From Desulfuromonadaceae bacterium (lineage in GTDB: Bacteria; Desulfobacterota; Desulfuromonadia; Geobacterales; Pseudopelobacteraceae): a stretch of DNA of 64,000 nt. Numbering within the stretch: position 1 is the stretch's first letter; each line of letters opens with the position of its first letter. Positions 16,681-25,189 of this stretch are shown here, in pieces. The notes below the pieces were generated by a model. That model worked only from the letters and a program-made list of their open reading frames with translations. It searched no databases and was not told the origin of the DNA. Where the stretch lies: positions 1 to 64,000 of the forward strand of contig JAQTZV010000013.1 in assembly GCA_028687585.1 (NCBI GenBank), in the 5' to 3' direction. Position numbers and translations under genes: made by a program.

Positions 16681-18636
16681 ATGTTTCGCTTGGCCATAGC
16701 GTCACTTCTCTGCGTAACTGTTTTTGCCGGCTGCGCACATAATCCTACACATCCCGCTCTGCTTGCCCAACAAATGCCCCCCCTGGTTCCGGTGCGTAAC
16801 TACGTCGCCGACCTTGACTTCAATGTGGCGTACCAGTTATCGCCCGACGGCAAAAAAATTGCCTGGATCGGCCGCTCGGGATTCGGGCCGGGCATCTTCG
16901 TGAAGAACCTGGCATCGAATGAAGTTCATACGCTCAACACCCGTTTCGGCCGCCCTACCTGGGCAGAGGACAGTCAGTCACTGCTCGTCATGACGGATAC
17001 CGCAGGGGATGAAAACGTTCATATTTTCAAGATCGATGCGGACGATAACGATGCCAGGGCACAGGATTTGACGCCGTTCGACGGTGCCACCTCCTATATT
17101 CAAAGCAAGGTGCAAAACAGCGGCGATCTGCTGATCGTCTCTAATCGCCGCACCCCGAAACTGTTTGACCTGTATTACTACACACAAGCCACGGGAGATG
17201 TGCGGTTGCTGGCTGAAAACCCGGGCGATGTGGCGCAATGGGTTACCGACAGGCAGGGCCGACTGTATGCGCGGGTAAGAAAACAAGAGGAACAGTTGCT
17301 TTTCGAGCGCGGAGCGGAAGGCCCCGACGCCGACTGGAAGCAGGTTTTTACCTGGAGTTATTTCGACAAGGTGGCGCCCCTGGAGGTCAGCAGCGACAAG
17401 CAAACCGCATGGGCATTGTCCAATCGCGGCCGGGACAAATTGGCGTTAGTCAAGCTGGACATGAACAGTGGCCGGGAAACGGTGGTATTTGAAGACCCGC
17501 GGGTAGACATCAGCGCGGCCTTTATCAGCCAGAAGTCATTTCAGCCGTTGATGGTCCTGCTGGATCCCGACTATCAGGAGGTGCGTATTCTGGATGACAA
17601 ACTGCGCAGCGCATTTCAGAAACTGGTTGCCAACAGACATGTCCGATTCAATCCGATCAGCCTCACGCGCGATGAAAATCTCGTCACCGGCATTGTCACC
17701 GGCGAAGACGGGGCACAAAACGTTCTCTACGACATCAAAAATGAAAAATTGACTGTGCTGGGCGAACTGACCCGCAGTCGGGTCAATGTGCTGAGTCCCT
17801 TGCCCGTCCAAAAACCGATTTCATTCACCAGCCGGGACGGCTTGACAATCCATGGCTATTTGACACTCCCGCAGGGCGTGTACGCCCAAAAATTGCCCAC
17901 CGTACTCTTCGTCCACGGGGGGCCCTGGGCGCGAGATGTCTGGGGTGACGGTCATCAAGCCTTTTTCCTGGCAAACCGCGGCTATGCCGTGCTGCAGGTC
18001 AACTACCGAGGATCAAGCGGTTATGGCCGGGATTTTCAGGACAAAGCCATTGGTGAATTTGCCGGCAAGATGCACGACGACCTGATCGACGGTGTTGATT
18101 GGCTGATTGCGCAAGGAGTGGCAGACCCCGAAAAAGTCGCCATCTATGGTGCCAGCTATGGCGGCTACGCTGCTTTGGTGGGGATGACCTTCACACCGGA
18201 TAAATTCGCCTGCGGCATCGATTTTGTGGGTCCGGCCGATCTGGCCAGGCTGCTGGAAACGGCGCCGCCGTATTGGGAGATGGGCAAGAGCTGGTGGTAC
18301 CGGTTTGTTGGCGACCCTAACAATCCCGAGCAGCGCAAAACCATGGATGCCAGGTCACCACTCTTCAAAGCCGCTCAGGTAAACAAACCGTTGCTCATCC
18401 TGCACGGCGTCAATGACCCGCGCGTGAAGTTCGAGCAATCCACTCTCATGGTCGAGGCCCTGCGCAAAGCCGGCAAGAATGTCGAGTTCGTCGAATTCAA
18501 AGGCGACGGGCACGGTAATCAGAAGTGGAGCAACAATCTGAAGCTGTATCGCAAGATGGAGGATTTTCTGGCCGGATGCCTGGGGGGGCGCAGCAGCGGC
18601 TTTGACTATTTTGAATTGGCCAGTTGGGCGTTTTGA
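16681..18636 (+). CDS. S9 family peptidase (prolyl oligopeptidase-type), lipoprotein
   Basis: The mature protein is anchored by a lipoprotein signal (ASLLCVTVFAGC). Residues about 40-370 form a beta-propeller (WIGRSGFGPGIFVK; PTWAEDSQSLLVMTD). The C-terminal 270 residues are the alpha/beta-hydrolase peptidase domain with nucleophile GASYGGY, acid Asp in GVNDPRV and His in GDGHGN. The family cleaves short peptides, often after Pro or as dipeptidyl- or acylaminoacyl-peptidases, here outside the cytoplasm. ATG 16681 with AAAGGAG upstream gives the signal peptide, so the longer frame from 16597 is rejected. The protein has 651 residues, normal for S9C/S9A members. Confidence 0.9.
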   Translation: MFRLAIASLLCVTVFAGCAHNPTHPALLAQQMPPLVPVRNYVADLDFNVAYQLSPDGKKIAWIGRSGFGPGIFVKNLASNEVHTLNTRFGRPTWAEDSQSLLVMTDTAGDENVHIFKIDADDNDARAQDLTPFDGATSYIQSKVQNSGDLLIVSNRRTPKLFDLYYYTQATGDVRLLAENPGDVAQWVTDRQGRLYARVRKQEEQLLFERGAEGPDADWKQVFTWSYFDKVAPLEVSSDKQTAWALSNRGRDKLALVKLDMNSGRETVVFEDPRVDISAAFISQKSFQPLMVLLDPDYQEVRILDDKLRSAFQKLVANRHVRFNPISLTRDENLVTGIVTGEDGAQNVLYDIKNEKLTVLGELTRSRVNVLSPLPVQKPISFTSRDGLTIHGYLTLPQGVYAQKLPTVLFVHGGPWARDVWGDGHQAFFLANRGYAVLQVNYRGSSGYGRDFQDKAIGEFAGKMHDDLIDGVDWLIAQGVADPEKVAIYGASYGGYAALVGMTFTPDKFACGIDFVGPADLARLLETAPPYWEMGKSWWYRFVGDPNNPEQRKTMDARSPLFKAAQVNKPLLILHGVNDPRVKFEQSTLMVEALRKAGKNVEFVEFKGDGHGNQKWSNNLKLYRKMEDFLAGCLGGRSSGFDYFELASWAF

Positions 18637-18712
18637 TTGAATGCTCAAGCAAAACAGCCATGGATCTTGCGCAATTATCCTCATGTAAAGACTATCAGGT
18701 AACGGCACAACC

Positions 18713-19360
18713 ATGACAAACCAACTTTCTCTCGCACCGCTCATAAGCGGTTTCAGTCTCGGGGCCGGCCTGATCATAGCCATTGGCAGTCAGAACGCGT
18801 TTGTGCTTCGGCAGGGACTCAAACGGGAATATGTTTTCACGGTCAGCACCACCTGTTTTCTCTGCGATGCCGTGCTTATTGCGCTCGGAGCAGGGGGATT
18901 CGGCACACTGGTAGCTGCCTCGCCGCTCCTCATGGGGATTACGCTCTGGGGGGGCGCGGCGTTTCTCTTTGCCTACGGGATCCGTTCATTCCACTCGGCA
19001 ATCAGGCCCGGAGTTTTGGAGGCCGATGCCGACGGCAGCACATTCGGCAGCCTTGGCCGGGTAATCCTGACCACTCTGGCGATCAGCCTGCTCAACCCGC
19101 ACGTCTACCTCGACACGGTACTCCTCCTCGGCAGTCTGGCCGGACAGTATTCAGGGCAGTCACGGTTCCTTTTCGCCCTTGGCGCCATGGTGGCATCATG
19201 TGTCTGGTTTTACGGCACCGGCTACGGCGCCCGGCTTCTGGCTCCCCTTTTTCGCAGACCGGTCGCCTGGCGAATTCTCGATGTACTCGTGGGCTTCACC
19301 ATGTGGGGAATTGCCATCAACCTGGTCTGGAAAAAACTTGCCGCCGGATTTAGCGGATAA
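18713..19360 (+). CDS. LysE/ArgO family amino-acid exporter
   Basis: The 215-residue protein has six membrane segments and the signature IAIGSQNAFVLRQGL near the N-terminus plus LNPHVYLDTVLLLG in the middle, matching the LysE/ArgO branch. The family exports basic amino acids, mainly lysine or arginine, from the cytoplasm. Such genes often sit beside a LysR-type activator, but none is present here. It follows the S9 peptidase gene after 76 bases. No riboswitch-like leader was noticed. Confidence 0.88.
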   Translation: MTNQLSLAPLISGFSLGAGLIIAIGSQNAFVLRQGLKREYVFTVSTTCFLCDAVLIALGAGGFGTLVAASPLLMGITLWGGAAFLFAYGIRSFHSAIRPGVLEADADGSTFGSLGRVILTTLAISLLNPHVYLDTVLLLGSLAGQYSGQSRFLFALGAMVASCVWFYGTGYGARLLAPLFRRPVAWRILDVLVGFTMWGIAINLVWKKLAAGFSG

Positions 19361-19410
19361 GCGCAGATCTCGCAATACAGATCGACTTTGTAACGTTAAA
19401 TTTGTGTTAA

Positions 19411-19566
19411 CTATCTGTAATCTCGCACTTACTGTTCGCAAAAACCAACCCGGAAGATGGCTTGCTGCTCTGCCTGGCTGATGGCGAACGCCCGGTTTGT
19501 CGCGGTGTGACCGCCATCGGTGTTGAAGAGTATCTTCAGATGCTTGGGCAGCGGCTTGAAGCCTGA
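19411..19566 (+). pseudogene. C-terminal remnant of an unrecognised gene
   Basis: An open frame of 51 codons without a start runs from 19411 to a TGA at 19566 and has gene-like codon use, reading LLLCLADGERPVCRGVTAIG then VEEYLQMLGQRLEA. It looks like the last 50 residues of a larger protein whose front part is deleted. The family was not recognised. The remaining bases 19361-19705 hold nothing else that can be supported. Confidence 0.35.
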
Positions 19567-19705
19567 AAGCAACCTTTGAACCTAAAACCGGAATTATTTG
19601 ATGTATCTGTGTTTATCCTATTTATTCAAATGATATTCAAGAATATCCTTGGTGATCAACAGATAGTGTCAAAGGATTCATGAAAGACCAGGGGGGGAGA
19701 AATAT

Positions 19706-20575
19706 ATGATTGATTCTATCAATCAAGTGGAAAGCATTATCCGTGATTTCTGGGCATCCGCCCCTGGAAACAGCCTTCATCTCGAAACAGGAGAGAAGGC
19801 CTGGGATATGCCGCATGTGGCAGTTGCCCAAGGCGATGACCCCCTGTTTCTCCGCAACAAAGAGATGATCGGCCCCTTTCTTTGGACGCCTGAAGAAGCC
19901 TATGCCCTTGCATTTCCCGACAGCCCGGCGCCTGCCAGCGAGTTACGGGTCATCAGCTATGTATTGCCGCAGACTCCTGAAACACGCGCTGACCAACGTA
20001 GAGAGACGACCGTGCCGGCTGAACGCTGGGCGCGTTCACGTTTCCATGGCGAAGCGTTCAACTGCGACCTGCGACTCCATCTGGCAGAGACTCTCACACG
20101 AGCCGGGTATCCATCGGTTGCGCCGGAGCGGTTACCCGATTTCGGCTACCAGCAGTCAGAGCGATTTGGCCTGGCTTGTAACTGGTCGGAACGGCATGCC
20201 GCATTTGTCGCAGGGCACGGCACATTTAGCCTCTCCGATGCTATGATCACCCGTTGGGGGAAGGCTGTCCGCTTTGGCTCGGTGGTGTCGCGCATCAATC
20301 TGCCGATAACAGAGCGAATTTACGGCGATGACCATCACGCCTGGTGCCTCTGGTATGCCAAGGGAACCTGCGGCGCCTGCGCAAAACGCTGCCCGGTCAA
20401 CGCCATCACGACAAGCACGGGACACGACAAGCAGGCCTGCTTTACCTATATCCGTGAAACAACCGCACCCTACGCCACCAGAACCTACGGTACCGGAGCC
20501 ACCCCCTGCGGTTTATGCCAGGTCAGAATCCCGTGCGAGGCCCAGGTGCCACCGGCTTTGCTCGAAAAAACCTGA
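19706..20575 (+). CDS. QueG-like (epoxyqueuosine reductase-related) 4Fe-4S protein, copy 1
   Basis: This 289-residue protein resembles the iron-sulfur half of epoxyqueuosine reductase-like proteins. Cysteines occur in GTCGACAKRCPVNAI (CxxCxxxCP), HDKQACF, and CGLCQVRIPCE near the C-terminus, enough for two 4Fe-4S clusters. The conserved middle NWSERHAAFVAGHGTFSLSD is also found. It lacks the HEAT-repeat tail of true QueG, so another reductive role, for example in small-molecule detoxification, is possible. A paralogue lies at 34698-35540 and the broken start of a third copy at 24754. The ATG at 19706 follows a GGGGGGAG tract. Confidence 0.8.
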   Translation: MIDSINQVESIIRDFWASAPGNSLHLETGEKAWDMPHVAVAQGDDPLFLRNKEMIGPFLWTPEEAYALAFPDSPAPASELRVISYVLPQTPETRADQRRETTVPAERWARSRFHGEAFNCDLRLHLAETLTRAGYPSVAPERLPDFGYQQSERFGLACNWSERHAAFVAGHGTFSLSDAMITRWGKAVRFGSVVSRINLPITERIYGDDHHAWCLWYAKGTCGACAKRCPVNAITTSTGHDKQACFTYIRETTAPYATRTYGTGATPCGLCQVRIPCEAQVPPALLEKT

Positions 20576-20588
20576 GTCAGGATAAAAA

Positions 20589-20804
<216 letters not shown>

Positions 20805-20853
20805 TCAATTGGGGATATTATGCCTGTCCCAAGAATGCGCTCAAAAAAAACGG

Positions 20854-20882
20854 TTGACTTTAAAAGACGATCGGTCTATTTA
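20854..20882 (+). promoter_or_regulatory. tetR promoter with operator in its spacer
   Basis: TTGACT (20854-20859) and TATTTA (20877-20882) are separated by 17 bases. The spacer and -10 edge contain the operator AAGACGATCGGTCTA (20864-20878), nearly the same as TAGACGATCGGTCTA in front of the AcuI-like gene. The start codon at 20890 lies about where transcription should begin, so the mRNA is probably leaderless. Binding of the TetR product would block its own promoter. Confidence 0.75.
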
Positions 20883-20889
20883 TTTCCAT

Positions 20890-21525
20890 ATGACTAGTTT
20901 GGATAAAAAACCCCGACGGCTCGGTCGCCCACCTAAAGAAGCCTCCGGTTATAACGAAACACGGGAATCTTTGCTTCGGGCCGGAGTAGAGATCTTAACC
21001 GAAAAGGGATTTTCGTCAGCCGGGATTGATGAAATCTTGCGCCGGGTTGGCGTGCCAAAGGGTTCCTTCTATCATTTTTTCGGAAGCAAGGAAGCCTTTG
21101 GAGCAGAATTGGTTGAGCGTTATGCCGCCTATTTTGCGAGTAAGTTAGATCGATTTCTTCTCGATAACACTTTGCCACCGTTGCAGCGTCTGCGAGCCTT
21201 CACTAATGATGCGCGGAGCGGGATGGCTCGTCATGAGTACAAACGGGGCTGCCTGGTCGGAAACCTTGGTCAAGAGATGGGTACATTGCCGGAATCTTTC
21301 CGAGCACAACTTAAAGCGGTTTTACATGACTGGCAGGCGCGTGTCGCTCGTTGTCTCGAAGAAGCAAAAACATCTGGTGAGATTGGAGAAATGTCGGATT
21401 GCCAGCAATTGGCAGCCACGTTCTGGATTGGGTGGGAAGGTGCAATCTTGCGTGCCAAACTGGATGGCACACCTGATGCGCTTGACCTCTTTGCAGATTT
21501 TTTCTTGGCAGGGCTGCACAAATAA
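20890..21525 (+). CDS. TetR family repressor (AcuR-like), regulator of the downstream reductase
   Basis: The 211-residue protein has an N-terminal TetR helix-turn-helix (GVEILTEKGFSSAGIDEIL, then VGVPKGSFYHFFGSKEAF) and the C-terminal domain of the AcuR group (KRGCLVGNLGQEMG). AcuR proteins control acuI-type reductases and answer acrylate-like compounds in other bacteria. Here the next gene is AcuI/YhdH-like and both genes have the TAGAC-N5-GTCTA operator. The ATG at 20890 is used since the promoter overlaps everything upstream, so the longer frame from 20809 cannot be made. No ribosome site precedes it, consistent with a leaderless transcript. Confidence 0.88.
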   Translation: MTSLDKKPRRLGRPPKEASGYNETRESLLRAGVEILTEKGFSSAGIDEILRRVGVPKGSFYHFFGSKEAFGAELVERYAAYFASKLDRFLLDNTLPPLQRLRAFTNDARSGMARHEYKRGCLVGNLGQEMGTLPESFRAQLKAVLHDWQARVARCLEEAKTSGEIGEMSDCQQLAATFWIGWEGAILRAKLDGTPDALDLFADFFLAGLHK

Positions 21526-21541
21526 TTTTTTTGCCGGTCTA

Positions 21542-21556
21542 TAGACGATCGGTCTA
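21542..21556. promoter_or_regulatory. TetR operator in front of the AcuI-like gene
   Basis: TAGAC-GATCG-GTCTA is an inverted repeat with 5-base arms and a 5-base centre, 18 bases before the start codon at 21575. The same site occurs in the tetR promoter at 20864 and, with one central change, at 34656 in front of the second QueG-like gene. The repeated use points to one repressor controlling all three. Confidence 0.75.
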
Positions 21557-21574
21557 ATTAAAAGGAGGCAACAC

Positions 21575-22576
21575 ATGGTTACGTCAACACAGTTCAGGGC
21601 GCTTGTAGTGGAGAAAACAGAGGATGGACAGTTCGTGCGGCAAATACGGGAGCGATGCCTGGACGATCTGCCGCCAGGAGACCTCGTTGTGCGAGTTAAC
21701 TACTCTTCGCTCAACTATAAGGATGCACTTTCTGCAACGGGAAATCCGGGGGTGACACGGCAGTTTCCGCATACTCCCGGCATAGATGCATCTGGTATAG
21801 TGATTTCGTGCGAAAACGACGCCTTTGCCGTTGGCGATAAGGTTATTGTAACCGGCTACGACCTGGGAATGGAGACGGACGGTGGTTGGGGGGAGCTTAT
21901 CCGGATTCCATCAAGCTGGGCGGTACGGCTTCCTGCCAGCCTGACAGAGCAGGAAGGAATGATACTCGGCACAGCCGGGTTTACGGCGGCACTCTCGGTG
22001 CTGAAACTTGTACGGACCGGAGTGAAGCCGTCAGATGGCGATATTCTGGTCACCGGGGCAACAGGAGGGGTAGGCGCCATCACCGCATCAATCCTGGCTA
22101 AGGCTGGATATCGGGTAGTGGCAGCCACAGGAAAAAGTTCCGACGAACTGTTTCTACGTAATCTGGGGGCGGCGGAGATTATTACACGCGATCAAGTGAC
22201 GGCCGGCTCAGAGCGCCCGATGATGAAAGAGCGTTGGGCTGGTTGTGTGGATGTCGTTGGAGGCGATACCTTGGCAGCAGCTGTTAAGGCGACCCGCTAC
22301 GGTGGAGCAGTCACCTGTTGCGGTCTGGTAGGATCTGCAGAACTTCCATTGAATGTCTTTCCCTTCATTTTGCGGGGAGTAAGTCTCATCGGGATAGATT
22401 CGGTTAAATGCCCATCGGACCTCAGATTACAGGTATGGGAAAAACTTGCTGAAGAGTGGAAGCCCGAGCAGTTGTACGATATGGTGACGGAGGTTTCCCT
22501 GGAAGGTCTGGAGGAAAAGATACAGGCGATTCTGCTGGGAGGAATCCGTGGGCGGGTTTTGGTGAAGCATTCGTAG
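21575..22576 (+). CDS. AcuI/YhdH family quinone oxidoreductase (acrylyl-CoA reductase-like)
   Basis: The 333-residue MDR-superfamily enzyme matches the YhdH/AcuI group, which reduces acrylyl-CoA to propionyl-CoA with NADPH. Visible features are NYSSLNYKDALSATGN, HTPGIDASGIV, the cofactor loop VTGATGGVGAITASILAKAG at about residues 156-175, and GRVLVKHS at the end. Zinc-ligand residues of alcohol dehydrogenases are absent, as in this group. AAAGGAGG lies before the ATG. It is adjacent to an AcuR-like repressor with a shared operator, so it is probably induced by an electrophilic or acrylate-like compound. Confidence 0.9.
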   Translation: MVTSTQFRALVVEKTEDGQFVRQIRERCLDDLPPGDLVVRVNYSSLNYKDALSATGNPGVTRQFPHTPGIDASGIVISCENDAFAVGDKVIVTGYDLGMETDGGWGELIRIPSSWAVRLPASLTEQEGMILGTAGFTAALSVLKLVRTGVKPSDGDILVTGATGGVGAITASILAKAGYRVVAATGKSSDELFLRNLGAAEIITRDQVTAGSERPMMKERWAGCVDVVGGDTLAAAVKATRYGGAVTCCGLVGSAELPLNVFPFILRGVSLIGIDSVKCPSDLRLQVWEKLAEEWKPEQLYDMVTEVSLEGLEEKIQAILLGGIRGRVLVKHS

Positions 22577-22596
22577 GGATCTCCTCTTCCCATCTT

Positions 22597-22878
22597 ATGA
22601 AGAGCGGAGACGGAACCAGTTGCATATGCCGTCCCATCTTCAAATATGCTCGTCAAGTATTGGGAGACTACGTCTCGAAAGCCTGGACAACCAGGCCGGA
22701 GTGGGTAGACTATCTGTTTGCACTCAGAAACAGAATTGTGGGGCGATTTGGCCTCAAGACGGGCGGAGCTGTTAACAGCAGACAGCAATTATTCGACAAA
22801 TTCACCTGCGAAGCGGAGACTAAGCTGGGTTTATTTAAAGTATCTGCAAAAAACGAACAGGGAGTGGTTTTAGGATAG
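22597..22878 (+). pseudogene. DUF2867-like protein, truncated
   Basis: From ATG 22597 about 93 codons are open. The segment SKAWTTRPEWVDYLFALRNR, then IVGRFGLKTG, matches the front part of DUF2867 proteins, a family of SRPBCC-like folds often found beside oxidoreductases. Intact members continue for another 60 or more residues, but here a TAG follows VSAKNEQGVVLG. The C-terminal strand is missing, so this is likely a broken gene. The reading begins 20 bases after the reductase stop. Confidence 0.55.
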
Positions 22879-22967
22879 GAGCTGTACAAAAATATTGACA
22901 ACAGATTTCCTGATGTGTTAGCAGAAAAATATGAATCGTTACGAACTTCACACCGCGCAGATTATTA

Positions 22968-22988
22968 CCACCATTCATTGAATGGTGG
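22968..22988. repeat. 10-bp near-palindrome
   Basis: CCACCATTCA at 22968-22977 and TGAATGGTGG at 22979-22988 are exact complements with a single base between. It lies between the DUF2867 remnant and the terminator at 23013. It may be a repeat end or a regulator site; it has no T-tract. Confidence 0.45.
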
Positions 22989-23012
22989 GCTAGCGCGCGT
23001 TTGCATAATCAC

Positions 23013-23047
23013 AAAAAACCCGCCCCCACGGAGGCGGGTTTTTTTTA
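23013..23047 (+). terminator. Strong intrinsic terminator
   Basis: AAAAAACCCGCC (from 23013) pairs with GGCGGGTTTTTT (through 23047) with a loop of about 8 bases. GC-rich stem and long T-tract make it a classic rho-independent terminator closing the tetR-reductase unit. Confidence 0.9.
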
Positions 23048-23089
23048 TTTCCGCTTCCTGGGTTATTTCAAAAGCACAGGAGAGTATTT

Positions 23090-23965
23090 ATGCAGTCACA
23101 TGAACTCAGACAGGTTATCGAATCCGCAGATAGCGCTATAAATCGCGAAGATTTTGACGCGTTGATGGAGTTTTATTCCGAGGAGGCCACCCTCGTAGTG
23201 CGTCCCGGCCTGAACGCCACCGGAAAGCAGCAGATCCGCAAGGCCTTTGGCGCAATCGCGGAGTATTTCAACCACAGCCTCGTGGTGAAGCAAGGTGATA
23301 TGGTTGTGGTTGAAGGCGGCAACACGGCCCTTGTTCTGGCACAGACTCTTCTGAGTGGCACGCAGAACAGCGGTGAAGCCTTTGCCATGGAACGGCACGC
23401 GACGTACGTTTTTAATCGGGATTCCGCTGGTGCCTGGCGCTGCGTGGTGGACAATTCGTACGGATCAGAACTGGTGAGGCCTGAGTCGGCGCCGGTCCTC
23501 TATCTCGTGTGCGGGAAGATTGGTTCGGGAAAATCAACCTTTGCCCGGCAACTGGCCGCAACCCCGAAAGCCATCCTTGTCAGCGAAGACGATTGGCTTT
23601 CACAGCTATATTCCGACGAAATTAAAAACCTTTCCGAATACGTACGCTGCACCGGACGGTTTCGAAGCGCACTTGCCGGACATGTTGAAGCGCTGCTACA
23701 AGCAGGACTTTCGGTTGTCCTTGATTTTCCGGCCAATACACTGGCCAGCCGGCAATGGGCAAAGGCTATCTTCGAGAACACGGCGGTTGCCCACGAGCTC
23801 CATTATCTTGATGTCCCGGACGAAACATGCAAGACTCGCCTGCGTGAACGCAATGCTTCCGGTTCGCATCCGTTTACGGCTAGTGACGATGATTTTGCTG
23901 AAATTACGCGCTATTTTGTGCCGCCAGCACCGGATGAAGGTTTCAATGTCATTCGGCACACATAG
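23090..23965 (+). CDS. SnoaL-like domain fused to a P-loop (zeta/kinase-like) domain
   Basis: The 291-residue protein has two parts. Residues 1-130 form a SnoaL/DUF4440-like ligand-binding fold (MEFYSEEATLVVRPGLNATG and the late WRCVVDNSYG). Residues 135-291 form an ATPase or kinase with Walker A CGKIGSGKSTFARQLA, an acidic SEDDW, and an Arg-rich lid RLRERNASGSHPF, as in small-molecule kinases and zeta-like enzymes. This combination suggests a kinase acting on a ligand caught by the first domain, but no substrate can be named. AGGAG lies 8 bases before the ATG. It follows a terminator, so it starts a new unit, perhaps with the SDR gene downstream. Confidence 0.78.
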   Translation: MQSHELRQVIESADSAINREDFDALMEFYSEEATLVVRPGLNATGKQQIRKAFGAIAEYFNHSLVVKQGDMVVVEGGNTALVLAQTLLSGTQNSGEAFAMERHATYVFNRDSAGAWRCVVDNSYGSELVRPESAPVLYLVCGKIGSGKSTFARQLAATPKAILVSEDDWLSQLYSDEIKNLSEYVRCTGRFRSALAGHVEALLQAGLSVVLDFPANTLASRQWAKAIFENTAVAHELHYLDVPDETCKTRLRERNASGSHPFTASDDDFAEITRYFVPPAPDEGFNVIRHT

Positions 23966-23992
23966 AATTTACCTGGACACGGAGGCATCCAA

Positions 23993-24739
23993 GTGAAAAA
24001 GGTCATAATCATAACCGGCGGCAGCCGCGGCATCGGTGCAGCAACAGCACGGCTGGCCGCCGAAGACGGCTATGCGGTGTGCATTACCTATCTCCGCAAT
24101 GAAGACGCAGCGTCCGCCGTTGTTCGCAAAATTTTAGAAGCTGGCGGCGAGGCTATCGCCATTACCGCCGATGTCAGCGTGGAAGCGGATGTCGTCCGCC
24201 TGTTTGAGCGCGTCGATGCCGAGCTGGGGCCGGTTACCGCGTTGGTCAACAATGCCGGAATTCTGGAGCAGCAGGCGCGGGTGGAAGATATGGACAGCGC
24301 ACGGCTCAGCCGAATCTTCGCTACCAACGTCTTCGGCAGCTTCATCTGTGCGCGTGAGGCTGTACGGCGCATGTCCACCCGTCATGGCGGTGCGGGCGGC
24401 GCAATCGTCAATGTTTCCTCCGCCGCCTCCCGCATCGGGTCACCGGGTGAATATGTGGATTATGCTGCCGCGAAAGGTGCAATCGACACGTTCACACTCG
24501 GCCTGGCCAAGGAGGTCGCCACCGAAGGAATTCGTGTCAATGCAGTACGCCCCGGCATCATCTACACCGATATCCACGCCAGTGGCGGCGAACCGAACCG
24601 GGTGGAACGAGTGAAAGGTTCCATTCCCATGCAGCGCGGCGGGCAACCGGAAGAGGTGGCACAAGCAATCCTCTGGCTTCTGTCTGACGGGGCATCGTAC
24701 ACGACCGGGGCGCTTCTGGATGTGGCTGGGGGAAGGTAA
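23993..24739 (+). CDS. Short-chain dehydrogenase/reductase (SDR)
   Basis: The 248-residue enzyme is a classical SDR: cofactor motif TGGSRGIGAATA, NNAG at about residues 84-87, and the catalytic set with Ser in NVSSAASR and YAAAK. It ends LLDVAGGR. Substrate unknown; it resembles FabG/glucose-1-dehydrogenase-like reductases and probably prefers NADP(H). It starts with GTG behind GGAGG and lies 27 bases after the kinase fusion gene. Confidence 0.9.
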   Translation: MKKVIIITGGSRGIGAATARLAAEDGYAVCITYLRNEDAASAVVRKILEAGGEAIAITADVSVEADVVRLFERVDAELGPVTALVNNAGILEQQARVEDMDSARLSRIFATNVFGSFICAREAVRRMSTRHGGAGGAIVNVSSAASRIGSPGEYVDYAAAKGAIDTFTLGLAKEVATEGIRVNAVRPGIIYTDIHASGGEPNRVERVKGSIPMQRGGQPEEVAQAILWLLSDGASYTTGALLDVAGGR

Positions 24740-24753
24740 ATGGGGAGACGGTT

Positions 24754-24900
24754 TTGATTGATACCACCATACAAAGTGGAGAGCATTCTCCGTGACTTTG
24801 GGTATCCGCGGGAAGGCTTTGCACTGTCGTTGCTGCTGGCAGGTTCCGTAGTGGCATGTGGCGGCGTGCTCGTGGCAATGGACCGGAACTATTCAAAATA
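24754..24900 (+). pseudogene. Hybrid gene scrap: QueG-like N-terminus joined to a membrane-protein C-terminus
   Basis: Bases 24754-24811 align with the first 60 bases of the QueG-like gene at 19706 (both read IDxxxxQVESIxRDF in outline), with a one-base insertion that breaks the frame. Directly after comes the end of a hydrophobic protein (FALSLLLAGSVVACGGVLVA), closed by a TAG at 24900, which looks like the final membrane helix of a transporter. Two unrelated gene ends are thus fused, a sign of deletion between neighbouring genes in the past. Confidence 0.65.
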
Positions 24901-24933
24901 GTCAACGAACAACAACTAAAAAGGAGAAGAGCC

Positions 24934-25137
24934 ATGCCGTACGTAAACATCAAGATTACCCGCGAAGGAGCAACGATTGAACAGAAAGCAGCCCTGATCA
25001 AAGGAGCCACCCAACTGCTGGTGGATGTACTGGGGAAAAATCCGGCCACCACGGTGGTAGTGATCGACGAAGTGGATACCGACAACTGGGGGATTGGTGG
25101 AGAATCGGTCACTCTGCGGCGCAAGGCGGGGAAATAG
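24934..25137 (+). CDS. 4-oxalocrotonate tautomerase family protein
   Basis: The 67-residue protein starts MPYVNIKIT, so Pro becomes the catalytic residue once Met is removed. The rest fits 4-OT proteins: a helix (AALIKGATQLLVDVLGKN), then VVIDEVDTDNWGIGGE, the second strand with the end motif. Members isomerise enols to ketones in ring-cleavage and other paths, as hexamers. AAAGGAG lies before ATG 24934; the upstream frame from 24856 lies in the gene scrap and is rejected. Confidence 0.92.
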   Translation: MPYVNIKITREGATIEQKAALIKGATQLLVDVLGKNPATTVVVIDEVDTDNWGIGGESVTLRRKAGK

Positions 25138-25189
25138 CCGTTGCATAAAGAAACTGTAATGTACTGGACGATAAGGATCTATTGACCGT

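Noticed and set aside
22968..22988. Possible integron attC site
   Set aside because: The near-palindrome is short, has no core-site GTTRRRY partner and there is no integrase gene in the window.
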